Assembly (NCBI GenBank): GCA_017473105.1
Contig: JAFUNE010000014.1
Span: 1-39,009 of the forward strand
Reading direction: 5' to 3'
Origin: Bacilli bacterium
GTDB lineage: Bacteria; Bacillota_I; Bacilli_A; RF39; UBA660
Length of the DNA: 39,009 bases
Below the pieces are notes generated by a model. The model ran no database searches. It saw only the letters and a program-made list of their open reading frames with translations, and was not told the origin of the DNA. The first letter of the stretch is position 1. Every line of letters starts with the position of its first letter. This document shows positions 24,304-34,415 of the stretch, piece after piece. The translations under genes were made by a program, and so were the position numbers.

Positions 24304-25506
24304 GTGGCTGGTGGAAGTAGTTATAGATTTACAAAAGGAAGTAGAAAAAAAGAAAATGATGGCTTAGCATGGTTTATTGCGATTATAGTAACTATAATAT
24401 TTTTTTCGGTTGTATGGATATTTCAAGCGATTGTTGCTATTATTAAATTTATCATTAAGCTATTTAATTCCAAAAGAACAAAAACAAAAACTAAACCATC
24501 TATAAATACGAATATTTTTGTAAAACAAACGTCACAATCAAAAACATTACAAAAAACTGAAAACTATCCTAAGAAACTTAATCCATATGTGGATAACGGA
24601 CCAGAAGTAACGTATATAGAAAAAACACTTCGATTACCAGAAAGATTTATAGAAACGCCATATGATAATTTGTTTTTATCTCAAATTAAATCTAGAGGAG
24701 AAGAATATTTTTTAAATAATAAAATATCTAACTTTAAAATTGAAAATAATAAATGTACAGCAACTATTACAGGAACAGAAAATTATGATGTTTCTATAGA
24801 ATTTTATAAAAATAAAAAAATTAAGAAAGTTTTATGTACTTGTCCATATTATCAAAAAGATGAAAAATATTGTAAACACTTATATGCTTTATTATTACAA
24901 TATTGTAATAGTACAAAATTAGATGGATATGTAAATAAAGAAACATATAAAGAAATCAAGAAAAAAGAAAAAAGAGTTAATGATAATTTTTATAATAGAA
25001 TGTTAGCAATATGCGATTCAATGAAGGAAATAATCAAGAATACGGAAGAGTTCTATGATTCATGTGAAATAGAGGATGACGATATAATTTCTATGTATGA
25101 AGAAATAATATCCTATAAGGATATAATTGATACATATGGGAATACAAAGATTGTTGATTTAAATGAAGAACTAATTGAAACAGCTAAAGATGATTTATAT
25201 GAACTTGAAAATCTATATGATAACTTAACGTTAGAATATGAAGAAATCATATCTAATGTAGAAACAGAAGAGTTAGAAGATGAAGACGATGAAGCATTCA
25301 TAATTGGTGCAGCATATTTACTAAATGAAAAAGAAAAAAGAAAAAGGAAAGAACAAGAAGCTTACGAAAAAGAAAGAGAAACTCTAAAGAATACATGGGG
25401 ATTAATGGATCATGAAATTGATGAAGTACAAAAAGGTAATTATGAACCATGGCAATTTGAAGAAGAGGAATTAGAAGAAGATGATTATTATTATGAAGAT
25501 GATTAG
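24304..25506 (+). CDS. Membrane-anchored SWIM zinc-finger protein
   Basis: 400 aa, GTG start. A basic, Gly-rich N-terminus is followed by a long hydrophobic stretch (about 21-54; one helix or a hairpin). A SWIM motif lies at C178-x-C180-x9-C190-x-H192 (LCTCPYYQKDEKYCKHLYALLL shortened to CTCPYY and YCKHLYALLL), after a conserved-looking beta part. The C-terminal half is acidic and coiled-coil-like. SWIM fingers bind DNA or proteins and are often fused to or found next to SNF2 helicases. Here an SNF2 helicase operon starts 51 bp downstream, though with its own promoter. It may be a membrane-located sensor or partner of that system. Confidence 0.7.
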   Translation: MAGGSSYRFTKGSRKKENDGLAWFIAIIVTIIFFSVVWIFQAIVAIIKFIIKLFNSKRTKTKTKPSINTNIFVKQTSQSKTLQKTENYPKKLNPYVDNGPEVTYIEKTLRLPERFIETPYDNLFLSQIKSRGEEYFLNNKISNFKIENNKCTATITGTENYDVSIEFYKNKKIKKVLCTCPYYQKDEKYCKHLYALLLQYCNSTKLDGYVNKETYKEIKKKEKRVNDNFYNRMLAICDSMKEIIKNTEEFYDSCEIEDDDIISMYEEIISYKDIIDTYGNTKIVDLNEELIETAKDDLYELENLYDNLTLEYEEIISNVETEELEDEDDEAFIIGAAYLLNEKEKRKRKEQEAYEKERETLKNTWGLMDHEIDEVQKGNYEPWQFEEEELEEDDYYYEDD

Positions 25507-25514
25507 TAAAAATG

Positions 25515-25523
25515 TGATATAAT
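25515..25523 (+). promoter_or_regulatory. Extended -10 promoter of the four-gene restriction-like operon
   Basis: TGATATAAT lies just after the SWIM gene stop codon, about 34 bp before ATG 25557, and GGAAGGTG supplies the ribosome site. It has the same extended -10 as before the SWIM gene, hinting at balanced expression. Confidence 0.65.
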
Positions 25524-25556
25524 AATATATGACATTAGTGTTGGGAAGGTGTAATA

Positions 25557-28500
25557 ATGAAGTTGATAGACAATCATTTGCAAAAACTTGGTGATGATTT
25601 AAAAAATGAAATAAGTAATGGTGAAAAATTAAGAGTTTGTGCATCAATCTTTTCAATGTATGGATATGAAGCGTTGAAAAAGGAATTATCTAAGATTTCA
25701 GAGTTTAAATTTATATTTTCTGATCCAACATTTATAGAGGTATCAAAAAATTCAAAAGAACAAAAATTATTCGAAATAAATACTAGAAATAGAGAAAAAA
25801 GTATTAGTGGTTCTTCTTTTGAAGTTAAATTAAAAAATGAGCTTAATGGAAAATCTATTGCAAAAGAATGTGCTAATTGGATTAGAGAAAAAGCTAAATT
25901 TAAAACAAATGTAAATGGTAACGCAATACAAAAATTTATGACGATTGAAAAAAATAATAGTTTAATAGGATATACAAATGTAGAAGAATTTTCATCGGTA
26001 GGTCTTGGATATGAAAAAGATAATTCTATATTTATGCCTATTACAAAATTAGACAATGAATACGAAATAACACGAAACTATGTTTCGTCATTCGAACAAA
26101 TTTGGAATGACGAAAAACAATTAAAAGATGTCACAGATGAAGTAATCGAATTTATGTCTGATTTGTATAAAGAAAATTCACCTGAATTTGTTTATTATGT
26201 AACTCTTTATAATATATTTACTGAATTTTTAGAAGATATATCTGAAGATGAACTTGCAAATGAAAAGACAGGCTTTAAAGAATCGAAAATATGGAATTCT
26301 TTATATGAATTTCAAAAAGATGCTGTCTTAGGTATTATAAATAAATTAGAACGACATAATGGATGTATATTAGCCGATAGTGTTGGTTTAGGTAAAACAT
26401 ACACTGCTTTAGCAGTTATTAAATACTACCAAGAAAGGAACAAAAGTATATTAGTACTATGTCCTAAAAAGTTATCTGAAAACTGGAATACATTTATAAA
26501 GAATTATAAAGATAATCCACTACAAGAAGACAGATTTAATTATGATGTATTATTCCATACAGACTTATCAAGAACTCATGGTGATTCCAATGGAATGGAT
26601 TTATCAAGAGTAAATTGGGGGAATTATGATTTAGTTGTAATTGATGAATCGCATAACTTTAGAAATAATAGTGCAAGAAACGATAGAGAAACAAGATATG
26701 ATAAATTAATGAATCAAGTTATGAAAGCTGGAGTAAAAACAAAAGTTTTAATGTTATCAGCTACACCAGTAAATAATAAATTTTTAGATTTAAAAAATCA
26801 ATTGGCTTTAGCTTATGAAGGAAATACTGGTAAAATAGATGAAAAAATAAGTAATACTAAATCAATTGATACAATACTAAAAAACGCTCAAACAATTTTT
26901 AATGAGTGGAGTAAATTAGAACCAGAAGAAAGAACAAGCCAAGAATTATTAAATAGATTAAACACAAACTTTGATTTTTTCAAATTATTAGATAGTGTTA
27001 CTATTGCTAGAAGTAGAAAACATATTGAAAAATATTATAATATGAGCAGTATTGGTAAATTTCCAACTAGATTAAAACCTATTAGTATTAGTTCAGAATT
27101 AACTAATATAGAAGGATTTATGTCTATAAAAGAAATAGCTGAAACATTATCTAAACTTAATATGTGTGTGTATGCACCATTTGATTATATCTTACCAACT
27201 GCGTTAGCAAAATATGAAGATATGTATGATATTTCAGTTAAAGGTGGTCAATCAAGTTTTAGACAAGCAGACCGTGAAAGAAGTTTACAAATATTAATGA
27301 GAATTAACTTTTTAAAAAGATTAGAATCATCTGTAGAATCATTTAGATTAACTTTAAATAAAGTTCTATCACAAATCGAAACAATTTTAAAATCAATTGA
27401 AGAATTTGAAAATAGAGGAATTAATAAAAGTTTTGAAGATATAGAAGTAACTAATTATAATTCAGATGAAGATGTTGAAGATTTATTAGAAGATCAATTT
27501 AGTATTGGTAAAAAAGTTAAAATTAATTTAGAAGATATGAATACAATTGGTTGGAGACAGGATTTATTATCTGATTACGTTATATTAAAACAATTATTAA
27601 GCGAAATGGATAAAGTAACTTCAGAACACGATTCTAAATTAATAGATTTATTTAATTTAATTGTTAATAAAGTAAACAATCCAATAAATAGTGGAAATAA
27701 AAAAGTAATTATATTTAGTGCTTTTGCTGATACGGCTGATTATATTTACAAAAGTATATCAGGAAATTTAAAAAATCATTATGGATTACAAACTTGTAAA
27801 ATAACAGGTTCAGGAACTAATGAATGTACAATTGAAATGAATAAAGAATTTAATAATTTATTATTAAATTTTTCACCCAAATCAAAACATCGTGATATGT
27901 TAGATCCAAATTCAAATGATAACATAGATATATTAATTGCTACGGATTGTATATCTGAAGGACAAAATTTACAAGATTGTGATTATTTAATTAATTATGA
28001 TATACATTGGAACCCTGTAAGAATCATTCAAAGATTTGGTCGTGTAGATAGAATTGGATCATCTAATGAAGTTATACAATTAGTTAATTTTTGGCCTAAT
28101 TTATCATTAGATGACTATATAAATTTAAAAAACAGAGTAGAGAATAGAATGTTAATGCTTGATATTTCTGGTACTGGTGAAGATAATGTTTTAACTAATA
28201 AATCAAGTGATATGGATTATAGAAAAATTCAATTACAAAAACTTCAAGAAGAAGTTGTGGATTTAGAAGAAATGAATACAGGAATATCTATTACTGATTT
28301 AGGACTTAATGAATTTAGAATGGACTTAGTTGAATATGTAAAAAATAATGGTGAATTAGATGGAATACCATTCGGATTACATTCAGTAGTTCATGAGAAT
28401 AAATCTTTAGGTATTGAAAAGGGCGTTATTTATGTATTAAAAAATATAAATAACGAAGTAAATATAGACAGTATGAATCAATTACATCCTTTCTATTTAG

Positions 28501-28817
28501 TATATATAAAAGAAGCTGGAGAAATATTATCTAATCACTTAAATGTTAAAAACACATTAGATTTACTAAGAATAGTTTCTAAAGGTAATAATGAGCCAAT
28601 AAAAGAAGCTTATAATATTTTTAATGAATTTACTAACGACGGAAAAGATATGAATTTATACTCAGAACTTCTAAGTCAAAGTATTAATTCAATAATAAAC
28701 ATAAAAGAAGAAAACGATATTGATAGTCTATTTAGAACAGGCGGAACCACAATGTTAAAAAATGACATTAAAGGTTTAGAAGATTTTGAATTAATTACAT
28801 TTATGGTGGTGGTATAA
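25557..28817 (+). CDS. SNF2/RapA-type helicase with degenerate PLD-like N-terminus
   Basis: 1086 aa. Residues 1-200 resemble the PLD-like domain found before such helicases, but the HKD signature is degenerate: at the expected H-x-K the protein reads IQKFMTI, and GSSN is GYTN. Nuclease activity is therefore doubtful. Helicase motifs follow: I DSVGLGKT (ending near 281), II IDESHNF (near 362), III LSATPVNN (near 400), V IATDCISEGQNLQ and VI QRFGRVDRIGS (near 825). The C-terminal 200 residues are unassigned. It is the first gene of the operon, and the next ATG overlaps its stop. Likely role: DNA translocase or remodeller in defence. Confidence 0.85.
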   Translation: MKLIDNHLQKLGDDLKNEISNGEKLRVCASIFSMYGYEALKKELSKISEFKFIFSDPTFIEVSKNSKEQKLFEINTRNREKSISGSSFEVKLKNELNGKSIAKECANWIREKAKFKTNVNGNAIQKFMTIEKNNSLIGYTNVEEFSSVGLGYEKDNSIFMPITKLDNEYEITRNYVSSFEQIWNDEKQLKDVTDEVIEFMSDLYKENSPEFVYYVTLYNIFTEFLEDISEDELANEKTGFKESKIWNSLYEFQKDAVLGIINKLERHNGCILADSVGLGKTYTALAVIKYYQERNKSILVLCPKKLSENWNTFIKNYKDNPLQEDRFNYDVLFHTDLSRTHGDSNGMDLSRVNWGNYDLVVIDESHNFRNNSARNDRETRYDKLMNQVMKAGVKTKVLMLSATPVNNKFLDLKNQLALAYEGNTGKIDEKISNTKSIDTILKNAQTIFNEWSKLEPEERTSQELLNRLNTNFDFFKLLDSVTIARSRKHIEKYYNMSSIGKFPTRLKPISISSELTNIEGFMSIKEIAETLSKLNMCVYAPFDYILPTALAKYEDMYDISVKGGQSSFRQADRERSLQILMRINFLKRLESSVESFRLTLNKVLSQIETILKSIEEFENRGINKSFEDIEVTNYNSDEDVEDLLEDQFSIGKKVKINLEDMNTIGWRQDLLSDYVILKQLLSEMDKVTSEHDSKLIDLFNLIVNKVNNPINSGNKKVIIFSAFADTADYIYKSISGNLKNHYGLQTCKITGSGTNECTIEMNKEFNNLLLNFSPKSKHRDMLDPNSNDNIDILIATDCISEGQNLQDCDYLINYDIHWNPVRIIQRFGRVDRIGSSNEVIQLVNFWPNLSLDDYINLKNRVENRMLMLDISGTGEDNVLTNKSSDMDYRKIQLQKLQEEVVDLEEMNTGISITDLGLNEFRMDLVEYVKNNGELDGIPFGLHSVVHENKSLGIEKGVIYVLKNINNEVNIDSMNQLHPFYLVYIKEAGEILSNHLNVKNTLDLLRIVSKGNNEPIKEAYNIFNEFTNDGKDMNLYSELLSQSINSIINIKEENDIDSLFRTGGTTMLKNDIKGLEDFELITFMVVV

Positions 28818-29410
28818 TGTTAGAATTACCAAAAAGTTGTTATGTAAATAAGTTTATACCTAAGAAAGTATTTTATGAAAAAGTAGGTGTATCTTCAAAT
28901 GTAAAAGAAGAGTTTATAAACTTAGTTGATAGAATAACTTGGTTATATAAATTATCAGAAGATACTTTAGGTATAACTAAAACAGAAGGAATAGAAGAAA
29001 TTCAAATATTTCAAATAGATGTAAAAGAAAAAAGAATACCTTTATCAGTTATAAAAACTATAACCAAGGGTGTACAATATAAAATTTTATTTGTTATTAA
29101 ATATCAAGACGATTATTGCTATTCAATAAAAGTAGAAAATATTTATAATAGTAACTGGAATGATAATATTGATTTTAATTTTAATGGTATTAATTTAAAA
29201 ACAGTGTATGAAAATATCGTTAAAAAAATAATAAAAGAGGAAAATAACGAAAATGCTTTTTCTAAAATAATAGAAGATAACATGTATAAAAATGATTTAG
29301 AAAAGAAAATAGGCAAATTACAACAAAAAATTAAATCAGAAAAACAATTTAATAGAAAAGTAGAACTAAATAAAGAATTAAATAGTTTAATAAAAGAAAT
29401 GGAGGACTAA
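28817..29410 (+). CDS. DUF4391-like protein
   Basis: 197 aa, starting on the last base of the helicase stop (TAATG). The N-terminus LPKSCYVNKFIPKKVFYEK, central IQIFQIDVKEKRIPLSVIKTI and the C-terminal coiled coil (LEKKIGKLQQKIKSEKQF) fit DUF4391 proteins, which are found between an SNF2 helicase and a type III methyltransferase in many bacteria. The molecular role is unknown; it may hold the helicase and Mod/Res subunits together or recognise their target. It ends 1 bp before mod. Confidence 0.72.
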   Translation: MLELPKSCYVNKFIPKKVFYEKVGVSSNVKEEFINLVDRITWLYKLSEDTLGITKTEGIEEIQIFQIDVKEKRIPLSVIKTITKGVQYKILFVIKYQDDYCYSIKVENIYNSNWNDNIDFNFNGINLKTVYENIVKKIIKEENNENAFSKIIEDNMYKNDLEKKIGKLQQKIKSEKQFNRKVELNKELNSLIKEMED

Positions 29411-29411
29411 T

Positions 29412-31316
29412 ATGGAAAAATTAGATATGGAAACATCGAAAATAGTAAATAATAATTTACTGAAAATTAGAGAATTATTCCCTAACTGTGTTTCTGAAGA
29501 TGGTATTGATTTTGAAAAACTTAAACAGGAATTATCTAATGAAATAATTGATAGCAAAAAAGAAAAATACGAATTAACATGGCCTGGTAAAAAAGAAGCA
29601 TTACTTAACGCAAACAGAACTTCAAATAATACAGCAAGACCAGTATTATCAAAGTCAGTGGAATTTGAAAAAACGAAAAATATATATATTGAAGGAGATA
29701 ACCTAGAAGCATTAAAAATACTTCAAGAATCATATTTAAATAAAATTAAATGTATTTATATAGATCCACCTTATAATACAGGAAAAAACTTGATATACAA
29801 AAATGATTATTCAATTGATTTACAAGAATCATTAGAAAAACAAGGATTAATAGACGAAAACGGTATAAAACTTTCAACAAATACTGAGACAAACGGAAGA
29901 TTTCATTCTGATTGGTTGTCAATGATGTATTCGAGAATTAAACTTGCTAGAAACTTATTAAGAAACGATGGTGTTATTGTATTAGCAATTGATGACTCTG
30001 AATTAATCAATTTAACAAAAATTTGTGATGAAATATTTGGTGAAAATAATAGAATAGGTATAGTAACTGTTGTTCATAAACCAGAGGGAAGAAATCAAGC
30101 AAAATATTTCGCCACTTCAAATGAATACGCGTTATTTTATTGTAAGGACCAAAATGAATTTGAATTTGAAAGCGTTATTTTAGATCAAGAAATGCTAAAA
30201 GATTATGATTTATCAGACGAAAAAGGAAGTTATAAGTTAATTAGTGCAATAGCTAAAAATCACGGTAGAGAGGGATATGATAAGAATTTAAGAATCAACA
30301 ATCCTAAAAACTACTATCCTATATACGTATCAAGTGATTTAAAAGAAATCTCGTTAGATAAAGAATATAAAGATGGATATGTCGCATATCCTGTTACTTC
30401 AACTCAAGAAAGAACTTGGAGATATATAAAAGAATCTATGAATCAAAAAATTCAAGAAGGAGAATTTGTTGCACAATTAGAAAACGGTCAAGTAAAAATA
30501 TATGAAAAATATAGAGTAGACAAAGGACAATTAATTAAAACTCATTGGGTAGATAAAAAATATAACGCAAATACATCAGGGACTAAAATACTTGATGAAC
30601 TTATGGGAGTGAAAACTTTTGATTTTCCAAAATCATTATATTTGATGTATGATATTTTAAAATTATGTACAAAAAATGACGATATTGTTTTAGATTTCTT
30701 TAGTGGAAGCGCAACAACAGCTCATGCCTTAATGAAGTTAAATGCTGATGATGGAGGAAATAGACAGTTTATTTTAGTCCAAATTCCTGAATCAGTAGAT
30801 GAAACTACCTCAGCATATAAAAATGGATACAAGACTTTGTGTGATATTGGTGAAGAAAGAATTAGAAGAGCTAGTAAGAAAATTAAAGAAGAAACAAACG
30901 CAAATATTGATTATGGCTTTAGAGTATATAAAGTTGATACATCAAATATGAAGGATGTTTATTATAAACCAAGTGAAATTAGCCAAATAAATTTATTAGA
31001 TTATATATCAAACATAAAAGAGGAAAGAAAGCCTGAAGATTTATTAACTCAAGTAATATTAGATTTAGGATTAACTCTTGATCTAAAAATAGAAGAAAGA
31101 AACATTTTAGATAATAAAGTATATTATGTAGAAGACAATTCTTTGATAGCTTGTTTTGATGATCAAATAAATATAAATATAATTGATGAAATATGTAAAT
31201 GTAATCCAATGAGAGTAGTATTTAAAGATGTTTCATTTAAGGCAGATAAAGATAAAATCAATTTAGAAGAAAAAATAAAAAAACTTTCTCCAGATACGGA
31301 GGTAAGTGTATTATAA
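29412..31316 (+). CDS. mod: Type III restriction-modification Mod adenine methyltransferase
   Basis: 634 aa. The catalytic motif IV DPPYNTG lies near residues 118-124 and the SAM-binding motif DFFSGSATTAHAL near 427-439. This order (IV before I) marks a beta-class N6-adenine methyltransferase like EcoP15I Mod. The region between them (about 180-400), including KPEGRNQAKYFATSNEYAL, holds the target-recognition domain. EGDNLEALKILQESY is typical of Mod. It should methylate an asymmetric site on one strand and give specificity to Res. GGAGG precedes it within the DUF4391 gene. The length is normal and no frameshift or phase-variable repeat is apparent. Confidence 0.93.
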   Translation: MEKLDMETSKIVNNNLLKIRELFPNCVSEDGIDFEKLKQELSNEIIDSKKEKYELTWPGKKEALLNANRTSNNTARPVLSKSVEFEKTKNIYIEGDNLEALKILQESYLNKIKCIYIDPPYNTGKNLIYKNDYSIDLQESLEKQGLIDENGIKLSTNTETNGRFHSDWLSMMYSRIKLARNLLRNDGVIVLAIDDSELINLTKICDEIFGENNRIGIVTVVHKPEGRNQAKYFATSNEYALFYCKDQNEFEFESVILDQEMLKDYDLSDEKGSYKLISAIAKNHGREGYDKNLRINNPKNYYPIYVSSDLKEISLDKEYKDGYVAYPVTSTQERTWRYIKESMNQKIQEGEFVAQLENGQVKIYEKYRVDKGQLIKTHWVDKKYNANTSGTKILDELMGVKTFDFPKSLYLMYDILKLCTKNDDIVLDFFSGSATTAHALMKLNADDGGNRQFILVQIPESVDETTSAYKNGYKTLCDIGEERIRRASKKIKEETNANIDYGFRVYKVDTSNMKDVYYKPSEISQINLLDYISNIKEERKPEDLLTQVILDLGLTLDLKIEERNILDNKVYYVEDNSLIACFDDQININIIDEICKCNPMRVVFKDVSFKADKDKINLEEKIKKLSPDTEVSVL

Positions 31317-31329
31317 GGAGGTGTAATTG

Positions 31330-34300
31330 ATGAAGTTAAAATTTAAACATCAGTCTTATCAAGATGATGCGGTAAAATCTCTAGTAAATTGTTTTTTAGG
31401 TCAAAAAAGAGGTTCTAGAAAAGATTTGCAAGCTAGATATAAGCATACAGTTGATACAGGTTTATTTGCTCATGAAGAGGAAGTAGAAGTAATTTCTTTT
31501 GGTAATAATTCAATTACACTTACTGAATCTGAAAGGGTAAAAAATATAAGAGAAGTTCAAAGATTAAATGATATTAACTACACAGACGGCCAATCATTAG
31601 ATGAGTTTACTATTGAAATGGAAACTGGTACTGGTAAGACATTTACATATATTAAATCTATGTATGAACTTAATAAAGAATATGGCTGGAGTAAGTTTAT
31701 AGTAATGGTTCCTTCAATTGCAATTCGTGAAGGTGTTCAAAAATCATTTGAAATAACTCAAGATTATTTTCAAGAACTATATCATAAAAAAATAAGATAC
31801 TTTGTATATAATTCAGGAAATAGTTCAAATATTGCAAATATTAATACATTTGCTTCGGACGACTCTATTCAAGTAATGATAATTAATTATCAAGCATTTA
31901 ATGCTAAAGGAACAGCAAATAGAAGAATTTATGAAGAATTAGATGAATTACAATCAAGAAGACCAATAGATGTTATTAAATCAGTGCATCCAATATTGAT
32001 TATTGATGAACCACAAAAATTTGGTGAAAAAACTGAAGAATTATTTGATGAATTCAAACCATTATTTAAAGTTAGATATTCAGCGACTCATAAAAGAAAT
32101 AAAGAATATAATAAAATTTATCGTTTAGATGCAATAGATGCGTATAACCAAAAATTAGTAAAGAAAATTAATGTTAAAGGTATTGAAGTATTACACAATA
32201 AATCAGAAGATACTTATTTATTCTTGGATAGTGTTAATATTAGTCAAAAACATGACCCAGAAGCAATTATGGAAATAGAAGTTAAATCTTCAACTGGTGT
32301 AAGTAGAAAATTAATAAAAATAAAAGCTGGTGATGATTTATATGTTAAGTCTGGCGAATTACAACAATATAAAGGTTATGTTGTTAGTGAAATAGATGGT
32401 AGATATGATCAATATGATAAAGTTTTCTTTACTAATGGTGTTGAAATACAAGTCGGTCAAGCATTTGGTGATGTAGATAGTTCGCATATTGTAAGAATAC
32501 AAATTAGAGAAACAATTAGATCTCATTTTGAAAAAGAAAAAGAATTAAATAAAGTAGGAATTAAAGTATTATCATTATTCTTTATTGATGAGGTAGCCAA
32601 GTATAAATATTATGAAGATGGACCTGCATTAAAAGGAGAATATGCTAAAATCTTCGAAGAAGAATATAATAAGGCATTAATTGATTATAGAACTATATTT
32701 GAGGAAGATTATCAAAAATATTTGGATTCTTTTGAAACAGGTAAAATACATGCAGGATATTTCTCAATTGATAAAAAAGGTCATGAAGTAGATCCTAGTA
32801 TTAATGATAAAAAAGAATATTTGAGTTTTGATGAAGATGCTTATGATTTAATTATGAAAGATAAAGAAAGATTATTATCTTTAGATGAACCGGTAAGATT
32901 TATATTCTCACATTCTGCGTTAAGAGAAGGTTGGGATAATCCTAATATTTTCCAAATTTGTACTTTAAAACATAGTAATTCGGAAATAAGCAAAAGACAA
33001 GAAATCGGTAGAGGGCTTCGTATTTGTGTAAATAAAGACGGTGAAAGAATGGATTATAGTGTTCTTGAAAACAGTTTTCATTCCGTAAATACATTAACAG
33101 TAGTAGCAAGTGAATCTTATGATAGTTTTGCTAAAGCTCTTCAAACTGAAATAGCAGAAAGTTTATCTGCAAGACCAAAAAACTTCACTCAAGAATCGTT
33201 CATTGGTAAAATTTTGACGAATGAACGAGGAGAACATTACGAATTTACTCCAGAACATTTCCAAGATTTATTAATATTTAATGTAATGAATGGTTATGTT
33301 GATCAAAAAGATAATTATAAAATTACTGATAAATTTGTTGAAGATATGGAAAAAGGAAAATTAGAAGTTATGCCTGATTTAGTTGGATTTGAAGAACAAA
33401 TCGGTACATTAATGAAAAGATTATATTCTACAAACAATACAAAACTTGTTAGTGACGAAAGAAGAGAAAATATCAAAAATCTTAAACCAAATGCTAACTT
33501 TATGAAAAAAGAATTCCAAGATTTATGGAATAAAATAAATATCAAAACTATATATGAAGTTGATTTTGATACGGAAGAATTAATAAATAAATCTGTTCAA
33601 GCTATTAATGGCAAATTAAATATTTCAAAAATGCAAGTTAGAATAACAGAAGGAGAACAAAAAGATAAATTATCTACTGTTTCAATTAATTCTGGAAGTT
33701 CTATGACAGATGGTAAAATAAAAACCGAAACAATTAACGATTTTTCTGCTTCAATGGTTAAATATGATTTAATTGGTGAAATTACTAAAGATACTGGATT
33801 AACTAGAAAAACTATAATTGATATACTAACAAAAATCACACCTGAAAAATTCAATTTCTATCAATATAATCCCGAAGAATTCATAAGAAAAATTTGTAAT
33901 TTAATTAATCAAGAAAAAGCTACAACTATTATTGATGGTATAACATATCATAAGACTGACAAAAAATTTGACAATGATATATTTACAATAAATAATGTAC
34001 GTGGTGAATTAGGAGAAAATGCTATTGATGTTAGAAAACATATATATGATTTCTTAGTAACTGATTCTAAAAATGAAAGAGAGTTTGCTAAAAAACTAGA
34101 ATCAGGTGAAGTAACTGTGTATGCAAAATTACCAAATGGATTCAAAATACCTACGCCTGTTGGAAATTATAATCCAGATTGGGCTATTGTATTTGATAAT
34201 CCGTCATTTAAATATATTTATTTTATAGCAGAAACAAAAGGTAGTATGGATTCATTAGAGTTAAGAGATGTAGAAAAAGCAAAAATAGAATGTGCAAAAA

Positions 34301-34386
34301 AACATTTCTCATGTATCAGTAATAATGAAGTTAAATACGATGTAGTAGATAGTTATGACTCTTTAATTAATTTATTAACTGCATAA
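31330..34386 (+). CDS. res: Type III restriction-modification Res helicase-nuclease
   Basis: 1018 aa. ATG 31330 is 6 nt from AAGGAGGTG; an in-frame TTG at 31327 is less likely. Motif I is METGTGKTFTY (near 96-106), motif II IIDEPQKFG (near 225), and motif VI QEIGRGLRICVN (near 558-569). The C-terminal PD-(D/E)xK nuclease reads NYNPDWAIV (about 946) and FIAETKGS (about 968). All active-site motifs look intact. With Mod it would translocate or slide on DNA and cut near unmodified sites. It is last in the operon and is followed by a strong two-way terminator. Confidence 0.93.
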   Translation: MKLKFKHQSYQDDAVKSLVNCFLGQKRGSRKDLQARYKHTVDTGLFAHEEEVEVISFGNNSITLTESERVKNIREVQRLNDINYTDGQSLDEFTIEMETGTGKTFTYIKSMYELNKEYGWSKFIVMVPSIAIREGVQKSFEITQDYFQELYHKKIRYFVYNSGNSSNIANINTFASDDSIQVMIINYQAFNAKGTANRRIYEELDELQSRRPIDVIKSVHPILIIDEPQKFGEKTEELFDEFKPLFKVRYSATHKRNKEYNKIYRLDAIDAYNQKLVKKINVKGIEVLHNKSEDTYLFLDSVNISQKHDPEAIMEIEVKSSTGVSRKLIKIKAGDDLYVKSGELQQYKGYVVSEIDGRYDQYDKVFFTNGVEIQVGQAFGDVDSSHIVRIQIRETIRSHFEKEKELNKVGIKVLSLFFIDEVAKYKYYEDGPALKGEYAKIFEEEYNKALIDYRTIFEEDYQKYLDSFETGKIHAGYFSIDKKGHEVDPSINDKKEYLSFDEDAYDLIMKDKERLLSLDEPVRFIFSHSALREGWDNPNIFQICTLKHSNSEISKRQEIGRGLRICVNKDGERMDYSVLENSFHSVNTLTVVASESYDSFAKALQTEIAESLSARPKNFTQESFIGKILTNERGEHYEFTPEHFQDLLIFNVMNGYVDQKDNYKITDKFVEDMEKGKLEVMPDLVGFEEQIGTLMKRLYSTNNTKLVSDERRENIKNLKPNANFMKKEFQDLWNKINIKTIYEVDFDTEELINKSVQAINGKLNISKMQVRITEGEQKDKLSTVSINSGSSMTDGKIKTETINDFSASMVKYDLIGEITKDTGLTRKTIIDILTKITPEKFNFYQYNPEEFIRKICNLINQEKATTIIDGITYHKTDKKFDNDIFTINNVRGELGENAIDVRKHIYDFLVTDSKNEREFAKKLESGEVTVYAKLPNGFKIPTPVGNYNPDWAIVFDNPSFKYIYFIAETKGSMDSLELRDVEKAKIECAKKHFSCISNNEVKYDVVDSYDSLINLLTA

Positions 34387-34415
34387 AAAAAGAAGTAGGA
34401 ATTCTACTTCTTTTC
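34385..34415. terminator. Bidirectional terminator between res and the minus-strand XRE gene
   Basis: AGAAGTAG (34391-34398) pairs with CTACTTCT (34404-34411), with A and T tracts on the two sides, so it works for both converging genes. It contains the stop codon of the minus-strand gene. Confidence 0.85.

Noticed and set aside
25574..26056. 160-residue minus-strand ORF
   Set aside because: It is antisense to the helicase gene; it is a by-product of AT-rich codon use.
29412..31316. Phase-variable mod gene
   Set aside because: No long simple-sequence repeat was seen in the coding region; homopolymers are no longer than in neighbouring genes.
29412..34386. BREX or DISARM system
   Set aside because: No PglZ, BrxL, DrmA/DrmB (DUF1998) or related core genes are seen; the Mod and Res motifs are of type III restriction-modification.
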